Shown here: one piece after another, positions 1 through 8,704 of the stretch
Layout of the letters: each line of letters starts with the position of its first letter
How positions within the stretch are numbered: the stretch's first letter is position 1
Assembly: GCA_958430865.1 (NCBI GenBank)
Contig: CAUDNR010000444.1
Location: 4,564 to 23,322, forward strand
Direction of reading: 5' to 3'
Source: Entrophospora sp. SA101
Lineage: Eukaryota; Glomeromycota; Glomeromycetes; Entrophosporales; Entrophosporaceae
DNA length: 18,759 nucleotides
The notes under the pieces: model-generated
The model's database searches: none
The model's input: only the letters and a program-made list of their open reading frames with translations
Told to the model about the DNA's origin: nothing
Program-made: the position numbers and the translations under genes

Positions 1-72
1 ATAAAAACTGTGCATTAATACTAAAATCAAAAAAAAACAAGCAAATAGCTTTTATTATGAAATAATTAATTT

Positions 73-270
73 TGTTCATTTTGTTCGTTTTGTTCGTTTT
101 GTTCGTTTTTATTCATTTTATTTCGTTTTTATTTGTTTTATTCATTTTATTTCATTTTATTCATTTTATTTCGTTTTATTTCGTTTTATTTCGTTTTATT
201 TCATTTTATTTCGTTTTATTTGTTTTATTTGTTTTATTTGTTTTATTTGTTTTATTTGTTTTATTATTAC
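73..270. repeat. T-rich microsatellite, units of TTTTGTTCG / TTTTATTTCG type
   Basis: Imperfect tandem array of 8-10 nt units on the + strand (TTTTGTTCG, TTTTATTTCG, TTTTATTTG, TTTTATTCA). It opens an artificial reading frame made of Phe, Leu, Val, Ile, His and Ser, which is a by-product of the repeat and not a protein. It abuts the outer end of the left inverted arm. Confidence 0.85.
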
Positions 271-1652
271 TTGAATTATTTGTTTATTCAAGTAAATGTT
301 ATTTGAATAGAAACCCTAACTGCTACTCAAGATATGGTATTATTTTAGTACAAAGAGCTTTAGAAATATTTAACCAATAACTTTAATTACAATATAAAGA
401 GCTATTGGTTTATTAAACTAAGCCAATAATTAACTAAAAAATAGTATTAATTTTAAAGGAATATCTGATAAATATTGGCATTTTCAATATTTACTAGTAG
501 GCTTTTAGACTATATGATAAAAATATTATTAACTTATCAGTATGCTAATTAATACCTTGATTATTTTTTTAAAGAATAATCAGATTCTGATATTTGCTGA
601 ATACCTCATTACCCAACTTGGCATCATTTGACCAGTAAAGAGAGAGCCAATAGATTATATATAAGCAAAGAAAGATGGGAGAACAAAAGAATTTTAAATC
701 ATGCACAAACATGACAGCTTGATAGCTTGATTGAAATAGTGGTGCCATCTTGCAATTTTTTTATTGTATATTTTAAATATAATTGATCATATGTCTTTAA
801 CAAAACAAACATGACTTGGCTATTAATCATTTCCTTCATTTCCTTGTATGTGAATGCCTCCATCCATCAAATATTCATGATGGTCATGATGATTATTTGA
901 TACATTTGATGTTATAATTGACATAACAAACAATTGCATCATCCAGGTAGTAACAATACCAAGTCCATGCATAAATGAAACTTTAATAATGTGCGTCTAC
1001 CCAGATCTTTGGGATTCAGAAAATAAATTAATTTTCCTGATCATCAATTATGGTTCCTTATGAATAATAAATCTGATGTAGATCATAGATGTCAGATTTA
1101 ATTAAAACTTTCCTATCACAAACATGCAATCGTGATGCAATTAAGCACAATTCAGCACCATGGAATGTTTTCCACAGGTGAAGGAGGGTTGAACAAGTTG
1201 GAAGGCTTTGGACAAAACATCCCTATCTTCACCTCAGACCAGGCTTGGCTGTCACCATATGGGCATTGATTGCTGATAGCTGGCATTTGTGTGATGATTG
1301 CTGTGAGTTATTGCCACACTGGCATAAAAGTTGGCACCTGCAACTGGTTGAAAATTCTGCAACTCAGAAGGTTGCAACCTGGGTTGCTGTTTTGGATTTT
1401 CCCTGAATTCAGAGATTTGAGTCCTGGGTTGCTGTAATTTTTATGAAAAGAAAAGTATTAATATTTAATAATTAATTATTTAAATGTTTATTTTGTTGAA
1501 AAAAAATATACATTAATAGTGTATATTTTCTGTGCTTAACATCCATGTGACCCTAAGTCTGGACAAAAGATCCCTTTCTATGAGTTTGGCTGGTATATCT
1601 CAAAGGCATCTCCTGTCTTGTCAGTGGTATGCCTACTCACCAAAAACCCTAC

Positions 1653-2028
1653 CCCATTTAAATAACAAATTCAGTGGTCAAATAAAAATTAAAGAAATGC
1701 AGAAAATTTGGGGAAATGATTAATTTATAGCATACCAAACAAAATCTGAACCATTTTATTTTACAGCTTTCTCCTTGATGCCAGTGATCATGGTGACTAT
1801 CACAATAGGAGTGGGCAGAATCAAACTGCCATCTTTATACTTGTAAGATACATGCTCTCATTGAGCTACACTCCTTTAACCTAGGGTGGGAGGTTATATG
1901 GGAAAAAGTTCCCATTTAAAAAAACAACAAATTCAGTTGGTCAACAAAAATTAAAGAGAAACAGAAAATTTATGAAAAAAATTATACAAAACAAACACTA
2001 TTTTACAACTTTCCTCTTAACATCAGAG
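1653..2028 (+). repeat. Direct duplication inside the left arm (two units of about 110-130 nt)
   Basis: Units near 1653-1785 and 1912-2028 share CCCATTTAAA, ACAAATTCAGT, AAATTAAAGA, CAGAAAATTT, then ACCAAACAAA / ACAAAACAAAC and ATTTTACA(G/A)CTTTC. The right arm holds the same pair, around 6570-6690 and 6390-6480 on the minus strand, so the small direct duplication predates the large inverted one. The left-only tRNA-like sequence sits between the two units. Confidence 0.6.
1806..1875 (-). tRNA. tRNA-Val(UAC)-like sequence of organellar/bacterial type, probably a relic
   Basis: The minus strand folds as a cloverleaf. The acceptor is AGGAGTG paired with CACTCCT (7/7 bp), followed by U8-A9. The D stem is GCTC/GAGC with a very short loop AATGA that lacks the usual GG. 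The anticodon arm is TGTAT, loop CTTACAA, GTATA (5 bp, two G-U), giving anticodon UAC (Val). The variable loop is AAGAT. The T arm is GGCAG, loop TTTGATT, CTGCC (5/5 bp); the discriminator is A and no CCA is encoded. The acceptor and D-stem sequence resembles mitochondrial or bacterial tRNA-Val rather than a nuclear one. The shortened D loop and the setting inside a decaying duplicate argue for a transferred pseudo-tRNA or the head of a tRNA-derived SINE. I saw no counterpart in the right arm. Confidence 0.6.
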
Positions 2029-2740
2029 CCCAAATGCAGTTTCAGGGCCATCAACCCTGTTCTGAATTGTGACTTCCTGTGCTTGAAACAAGTTGCAGAT
2101 TCTCTTAATATTTCTGCAGAGTTGAGACCTCTTGGTTGCAGATCCATCCTTACCCTAGAGGTAGGATTGTTGCAGACAACTTTTTGGTTGGAATGGCAGC
2201 CTTCTCTGGTCTGGTGCTGTGAAGATTAGTGAAAGTGTCATTGATGATGCAGTCTTGGTAAACTCCAGGACCATGGGCCCCTCCCCTGGAATTTGGTTGC
2301 AACAATATCATTGAGCAAAACTTGGTCAGATTAGCCTTATGTACACGAGGAAGATGTGTGAATGACTGTAATGTTCAAGGTAGCATGTGTGCTTCAACAC
2401 TTACTAATTTCCGATAATCAAACATCGCATATCGAAATGTTTCTTCTGCAACAGTCAGTCATGCTGCTTTGAAATCTTGTAGTTAAATTATAGTATATTA
2501 TTATTATTAATGATTATGCAAAGTAAAATACCATTCATTTGTTAACCATTTTATAATTACCCAGCAAGATCTGCTTCATGTTCTGATTCCAATTAAAATA
2601 TTTAAAAGACGTCACATTATGTCAATACAAATAAAAATTAATCAATTCGCATCTGTCCTACCAAAAAAAAACCAATAGGATAAATAATTAATGGTGTACA
2701 CATCGATCAAATACAAACTTCTTTTTTTTAGATTTTAAAG

Positions 2741-2795
2741 ATGCCCAAAGAAACAACAAAAGAAAAAATGATGATGCTCGAGCTGGGGGAAGTGG
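2741..2795 (+). pseudogene. Decayed duplicate of CDC20 exon 1
   Basis: This aligns with CDC20 exon 1 (minus strand 5592-5537). Both begin with ATG, share CAACAAAAGAAAA about 15 nt in, and end at an identical 5' splice site followed by GTAAGTGTTTAT. The copy is 55 nt against 56, so the frame differs by one base, and the middle has diverged to ATGATGATGCTCGAG. Homology continues into the first part of intron 1 (to about 2870) and then stops; no copy of exon 2 or the WD40 exons follows. The aligned ATG and the donor site are the best-kept elements. I infer an orphaned promoter plus first exon, not a functional protein gene. Confidence 0.65.
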
Positions 2796-2875
2796 GTAAG
2801 TGTTTATTGTAAGAATGGTGGTGGTTATCACCCACCGCTCGTCATTGCTCTAGTTAATATTATTATAAATGGAAA

Positions 2876-3979
2876 AAAACTGAATCTAATAACTGAAAAA
2901 CACTGAGTGTAATCACAGAATAAATTTTTTACAGGGATACCAGTACAAGATTCTTGCAATTATTAGGATTATGCACATACTATTTCATCATTAATAATTG
3001 ATTTATTGAAAAAAACTATTTTTAAAATTATTATATTGATTAAATGATTTTTAGACGTTTTAAGAAAAAAAATTTGTCCTTATTTAATGATCAATCACTG
3101 TTGTTCATTGACTAGTAGAGCATATACTAATAATAATAATATTTTTATTTTTATTATTTAATAATCATATCCTAACTAAATAATACAATTGCCTTCACTA
3201 CATTAACTTGTTAAATAATTTCGAGGATAAAAAATATAACATAAATGCTTAAACCTCTGAAAATTGGCTTGATTATGGCTTGATTATAATAAAAAACATT
3301 GATGGATTGTGACAAACAAAGTTGTGGTGAAATTAAAGGCAATTGTTGATAACTTGTGGATTTGATAAATTGTTAATCTCTCTTTCCTTAGAAAAAAATA
3401 CAACAACAACAATAATAAAGATATCATTAATTAATTAATTCTTACTTGCAAAATATTATAATTAATTTAATTTAACTGTAATATATTGTCAACATTATTC
3501 TATTATGCATAAATACCAACATTAATTTAACAATTTTTATTTATTGATATTTTAATGACTCTTTATCATCTTTACAATGAGAGAGAAGGTGGCAATATCA
3601 GTGAAAGCAAACATGATAAAGAGGATGGTGATAATATACTGGATGTAAATTTAAATGAGATGACTATCAAATGATTCAATGAATTTTAATAAGAAATGAA
3701 GACAATGCCAGCAATAAGACTATGTGGTTGCAACCAACATCAAAAGTTGCAGCCAGTATCTTTGACAAACAACCAAAAAATGGAAATAGAGACATTTGAT
3801 AATTAATAAATATGATTTGTTTTCTCAATGGCAAAAGATTAACATATTCAAAAGTATAAAAAAAAAAAAAATATTATTATTGTTTTTTTTATTAGCAATA
3901 ATTAATGAAATGTTTTGATTTGATAACCATCCTAGATATTCATTCACACTTGAAATTTATATATATATAAATTGATTAA
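2876..3979. other. AT-rich spacer between left arm and 3' end of CDC20
   Basis: Mostly AT-rich low-complexity sequence. The only notable open frame is ATG 3555 to TGA 3674 (+), 39 codons, acidic and Lys/Asn-rich, starting MTLYHLYNEREGG, with no family resemblance that I recognise. The CDC20 3' UTR must lie in the right-hand part. Confidence 0.5.
3888..3893 (-). terminator. Candidate polyadenylation signal of CDC20
   Basis: AATAAA on the minus strand, about 90 nt past the CDC20 stop codon. In DNA this AT-rich the hexamer occurs by chance, so support is positional only. Confidence 0.3.
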
Positions 3980-5592
3980 TTATCTAATTAAATTCTTGAT
4001 TTTTCTTTGTTTTTGAAATACACGCCAAAATTTCAAACACTCATCACCTAAAGTTGCTACAATTTCTCCCCCAGGGCTCAAAGCTGAGTGTAAAATACAA
4101 TCTGAATGTGCATGCTTAACATCAATAATTTTCTTTAGTGAAGGATATTTCCAGATTGTAAATTGGAAATTTGGATCTCCATGAGTTGATAATACTTCAT
4201 TGTAGTGATTTGACCAAACAATTGATGTAACCTGTGATTGAGTATCAATTGATTTCAATTGCAATGATGTATCTGTATTCCAGAAATAAATTTGTTGATC
4301 TGCTATTCCTCCACCTGTTGCAAGCAAATTTCTTTGCCAAGGGCTCCATGCAATTGCCTTTATTTATATTATAGTGTATATATATTATGAATGTACATGT
4401 ATGTATATAAAATCAAGTTATTAATATATATATTTACCTTGACAGCAGCTTTATGGTCAGTTTTAGTAAACTTTGGAATGCTTGATTTTGCATCCCAAAT
4501 ATTAACTTTACAGTCATCACCTCCACTAGCCAATTGTTCACCATCACTTCTCCATTTCAAACCACAAACTTCTCTATTATGATTGTGCATTTCTGCAAAT
4601 TTATGTTGTGCAAGTCTAATATCATGTTTCCAAATACTACCATCCCTACATCCTGAAGCAATAATATGTTTATTCCATGTCATAACACCTACACGAGTAG
4701 TATGACCACTCATTGATCTAATCTTTTGAACACTCCAAATATTCCATATTTCAATATTGCCATCATTCAATCCCACAGCAAGATGATCACCATCTTCAGA
4801 CCATGAAAGACTTGAAATAGTATTAGTACCACTTCTAATTATAGTAATTGCTGACAACTCATCAGTTATTATATCCCACAAATAAACTCTTTTATCTATT
4901 CCAACTGCCACTATATTTTGATTACTCCAATCCAATATATTTAAGTAATAGTCATCAATCACTCCTAGTACATCAAGTTTATATTCAGGGCCTGTTGGTA
5001 TTATACGTTTTTTGATACATGATGACTCTGATTGACAATTGTAAATTTGGCTTAATTGATCAATTTTTTGATAATGATCATTGGGTTGATGTTGTTCAAC
5101 CTTAAATTCCAATATATTCTTATCAATTGCCAATCCACATGCACATGCCAATTCCTTTTGATATTCTTGTTCAGGACTATTCAGATCCTTTCCGGTCCTG
5201 ATATTTTTGTGCAGGAATTGCTGGCCATTTGTATTATTTGGAATAAATCTATCATACTATTTTTAATAAACAAATATTTATTGTTAATATATTTTTAAAT
5301 CTAAATAAAATATTACTCTATAACTAATTCAAATATCATCACCAAACAAATATATATATATATATCTACTGTATACACCTGAGATTTAGCCTTCCTTTTT
5401 CTGGGAAACAAATCACCAGACCAACCTTCTGTTCTTTAAAATAATTATGTAAAATTTAATAATGTGTATTATGATATTCTAACCAAAGTGGCGGCGAGTG
5501 GCGATAATCACCGCCGTTCTTTTGATAAACACTTACTCGCGTCTTTCTCTTGGTTCTTTTTCTGCTTTTCTTTTGTTGATCGCGAATGACAT
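3980..5592 (-). CDS. CDC20: CDC20-type WD40 activator of the anaphase-promoting complex, four exons
   Basis: Exons (minus): 5592-5537, 5433-5379, 5256-4438, 4357-3980. Introns of 103, 122 and 80 nt begin GTAAGT, GTGTAT and GTAAAT and end in AG; phases join to 435 residues. This is a substrate receptor that activates the APC/C ubiquitin ligase at the metaphase-anaphase transition. C-box DRFIP at 39-43, split from the upstream basic stretch by intron 2; then KNIR (54-57) followed by SPEQEYQKEL, which matches the CDC20 Mad2-binding region (KILR in animals) and favours CDC20 over CDH1. The propeller starts with RIIPTGPEYKLDVL (from 121) and DDYYLNILDWS. The last exon has AIAWSPWQRNLLATGGG and ends in the APC/C-docking Ile-Arg tail (434-435). 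The N-terminus is short: 38 residues before the C-box core. I see no KEN box or CRY box. The start is the only ATG that joins in phase, and it lies inside the right arm. Confidence 0.9.
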
Positions 5593-7730
5593 TTTTAATT
5601 TTTAATTTTTTAAAGAAAAAAATTATTTGATCGACAAACGCGTACACATTAATTATTTATGTATTTTTCTTCCTTGGAAAACAATTTATTTTTTGACAAT
5701 CCAAGATGACAAAATGCGAATCTCCTAAAGAAAAAGTGTTAATAGTAGAGGTACTTTTCTTTTATTTGTATTGAAATGTATGAGGTGTCTTTTAGTTTAT
5801 AAATATTTTAATTGGAATCAAAATGCGGAGCAGATCTTGCTGGGTAATTATAAGATCCTTATCAACAACGAACGATTGGTATTTTGCTTTTCGTAATCGT
5901 TAATAATATTAATATTACTATAATTTAACTATAAGATGTCAAGGCAACACACCATTGAAAAAGAAACATTTCGAGTATGCGATGTTTGATTATCGGAAAT
6001 TGGCAGACGTTGAAGCACGCACACTGCCTTGAACATTTTACAGTCATTCACACACGTTCCTCATGTACAAAGGCTAATCTGACCACGCTGCCCCCGATGA
6101 TACAATGTTGCAACTGATTTCCAGGGGGGGGACCCAAGGCCCTGGGGATTGCATCAATCGTCAATGACACTTTCACTAATATTCCCTCACAGCACCCAGA
6201 CCAGAGATGGCCGCTGGCATGCTGGCCGAAAAGTTGCCTGCAACGATCCTACTCTAGGGTAAGGATGGCTCTGTGACCAAGATGTTGCAATTCTGGAGGA
6301 ATATCAAGAGAAACTGCAACTCGTTCCAAGCACAGGAGGTCGCAATTCAGAGCAGGGTTGGTAGCCCTGAAATTGCATTTGGGCTCTGATGTTAAGAGGA
6401 AAGTTATAAAATAGTGTTTGTTTTGTATAATCATTTTCATAAATTCTCTGTTTCTCTGATGCTAACCAATTTAATAATTTTGGGTAGGAGACTGGATGGT
6501 TTTTGCTCAAGCAGTCCCTTGTCTTGTAGGTTAAAATTATTACATAATTATATACATCTTTGTCAGCAATATGGCCAACAAGAAAAAGTCACAAAATGGT
6601 TCGGATTTCGTTTGGTATGTTATAAATTAATCATTCCAAATTCTCTGTTTCTCTTTAATTTTATTTGTCAACTGAATTTGTTATTTAAGTAGATGGGGAT
6701 AGGGTTGTTGGTAGGCGTGCCACTGACAAGACAGAAACCCAGGTTGCAAACTCCCGGGTTACAGAGTTGCAGACACCAACTTTATTTTAGATGGGGATAA
6801 CACAAAGCAAGCATCATAAATCCCAACTCTCATCAGCAATCAACGCTTATATGGTAACAGTCAAGCCTGGTCTGGGAGGAAGACAAGGGAATGTTTTGTT
6901 CAAAGCCTTCAAACATTGGGGACCTTCACCTGTGGGAAAAAATTACACAATTATGAGGCGTGTTAAGAGCACCCAACCACATGTTTGTGACAGGAAAATT
7001 TAATTAAATCTGACACCTGTAATCAACATCAGATTTATTATTCATAAGGAACCATAATTTATTTTGTGAACCTCAGAGATCTGGGTAGACAGGCATTATT
7101 AAAAGTTTCGTTTATGCATGGCCTTGGTATTATTACTACCTGGGTGATGCAATTGTTTGTTATGCCAATTATAACATCAAATGTATTGAACAATAATTAT
7201 AGCCATCTTGAATGTTTGATGGATGATTATATTGCTAGGTCATGTTTTTTTTGTTTTATTTTATTAAAGATATATAATTAATTATACAATAAAAAAATTG
7301 CAAGACTGCATCACTATGTCAATCAAGCTATCAAGCTGTTATGGATTAAAATTATTTTTTGCTAATTAGGGTCCCATCTTTCTTTACTTATATATAATCT
7401 ATTGGTTCTTTTTTTACTGGTTGAATGATGCCAAATTGGGTAATGGGTTATCAGTAAATATCAGAATCTGATTATTCTTTAAAAAATAATTAAGGTATTG
7501 GCATACTGATAAGTTAATAATATTCTTAGTATTTTATCATATAGTCTAAAAGCCTATTGGTAAATATTGAAATGCCAATACTTTCTAAAATTAATCCTAT
7601 TTTTCAATTAATTATTGGCTTAATTTAATAAACCAATAACTCTTTTATATTGTAATTAAGTTATTGGTTAAATATTTCTAAAGCTTTTTGTACTAAAATA
7701 ATATCATAATCTTGAGCACAGTCAAGGATT
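5458..7730 (-). repeat. Right arm of large inverted duplication (CDC20 promoter side)
   Basis: The inverted partner of 300-2875. It covers the first part of CDC20 intron 1, exon 1 and about 2.1 kb upstream. It is richer in CpG than the left arm: most right-arm CpGs that I could align read TpG or CpA on the left. It contains moderately GC-rich islands (around 6110-6390 and 6680-6980) with short open frames (for example 6791-7003 +), but the same islands in the left arm do not keep those frames, so I see no conserved protein. It ends outward at dispersed repeat A. Confidence 0.85.
5638..5643. promoter_or_regulatory. MluI cell-cycle box (ACGCGT) upstream of CDC20
   Basis: Palindromic ACGCGT about 46 nt upstream of the CDC20 start codon. 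In yeasts this motif is bound by MBF and drives periodic transcription of cell-cycle genes, so its position fits the gene. CpG-containing hexamers are rare in this AT-rich window, which adds a little weight. The duplicated copy near 2698 reads ACACAT. Function is inferred. Confidence 0.4.
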
Positions 7731-7781
7731 TTACCAAATTTGGAAATCAAATCTAGAAAAATTGGAACCTCTTTGTCAATC
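7719..7781 (+). repeat. Dispersed repeat A, copy 1
   Basis: About 63 nt nearly identical to the reverse complement of 12704-12776; shared core ACCAAATTTGGAAATC followed by TCTAGAAAAATTGGAAC. In both copies the same frame reads YQIWKSNLEKLE, so this may be a fragment of a mobile-element or multigene-family coding region. It starts where the right inverted arm ends. Confidence 0.65.
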
Positions 7782-7952
7782 TTTAACATGACATGTCATG
7801 CTTTGTGAAAATAAATTTTTTTTAAAAAAATTCTAATAATTCTGAATATATATTTTAAGAATCCACCAGGATCCACACAACTTTTACATACTAGTTTTTT
7901 CTTACATATAGGAGAATTATCAGCTTAAAATCCTTTTTTTAATTTTTAACAG

Positions 7953-8053
7953 TTAGTAACATAAATGTTAGACCATTATGTTTGTATGAAGATATTGCAA
8001 ACAATTATCCAGAAAGCCAGCTGATGCCATGTTGGTGCAAATCTTATTATTAA
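7953..8053 (+). pseudogene. Exon-like coding fragment, family not recognised
   Basis: Between an acceptor TTTTTAACAG and a possible donor at AAGTATATT, one frame is open and non-repetitive, reading INVRPLCLYEDIANNYPESQ and then LMPCWCKSYY. The composition is clearly more protein-like than the flanks, with a Cys-Trp-Cys near the end. It could be an upstream exon of the broken gene that begins near 8705 on the same strand, but I could not join the two in phase. The sequence from 8060 to 8700 between them shows nothing I can call. Confidence 0.35.
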
Positions 8054-8704
8054 GTATATTCATTACTATATTTATTCATGTAAATTAATTTAATATACTT
8101 TTATCTAGGCTTTATTATTATTTATTTATTTAAAGGTAACTTAAAGATACCAACTGCAACTTTGATGATGGTTTTAACCACCTTTACATCATATAAAAAT
8201 GATTGCAACACCTAGTCATAACTGCCTTTGCAACAACTTTGTTGGATTGCAACATGGAGCACTAAAGTAGTTCGGTATGGAAATGTAAGCATAAAACTCC
8301 AAATAAATTCTTTTGTATTATTTACAATGGTGGCTATTGATTTCAATATATTAGAGCTATTATAACCATTATTTATTTTACTATATGGATTTTGAAATTT
8401 ATGTATCCTTTATTTATTATTTAACAGAATTGGCAAGGAAATTTATATTTCCATTAAGAAAAAGTCGAATGATTAATGATTTCTAAAATAAGATTGGTTA
8501 TGAACATAACTTTACTAAAATAAACCTATCTATTTTTGTCAATTAATGATATATATTTTATTTTTTATTAATCAGAAACATTATATTAAGATTAACTGCT
8601 AATTCAGATATCTTTTCTGTGAATTAGAATATTACTAAATTAAAATCTCAGTATAGCAGATTTTAATTTGGCAGATCCCTGATTAGCAATAGTAAATTCT
8701 CACG

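Larger units (their letters stand above)
300..2875 (+). repeat. Left arm of large inverted duplication (decayed copy of CDC20 5' flank)
   Basis: Read on the + strand, this segment is collinear with the reverse complement of 5458-7730 along its whole length. Anchors: the GTACAAA...TTTAACCAATAAC block near 350, AATAATCAGATTCTGATATT near 577, the CATCCAGGTAGTAA block near 940, CCCAGATCTTTG near 1000, TAACATCAGAGCCCAAATG near 2017, GTGAAAGTGTCATTGA near 2230, TTTCCGATAATCAAACATCG near 2409 and ACCCAGCAAGATCTGCT near 2560. By eye the arms are clearly homologous but well diverged, with indels; the left arm carries extra sequence around 1390-1600 and 1790-1910. The inner end lies just inside a copy of CDC20 intron 1, so this looks like a segmental duplication rather than a transposon with defined ends. 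Confidence 0.85.

Noticed and set aside
72..380. 102-codon frame starting MFILFVLFVLF
   Set aside because: A translation of the T-rich microsatellite at 73-270; it only looks like a membrane protein because of its composition.
1972..2229. 85-codon frame in the left arm, and its counterparts at 6249-6510 in the right arm
   Set aside because: The two copies resemble each other because the DNA is duplicated. Frames differ in length and break at different places, so there is no sign of protein-level selection.
6791..7003. 70-codon frame MGITQSKHHKSQLSS in the right arm
   Set aside because: The homologous DNA near 1140-1330 on the left does not keep the frame, and I recognise no domain.
7066..7281. 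71-codon frame with hydrophobic segments in the right arm
   Set aside because: No conserved frame in the left-arm copy; opens by chance in AT-rich DNA.
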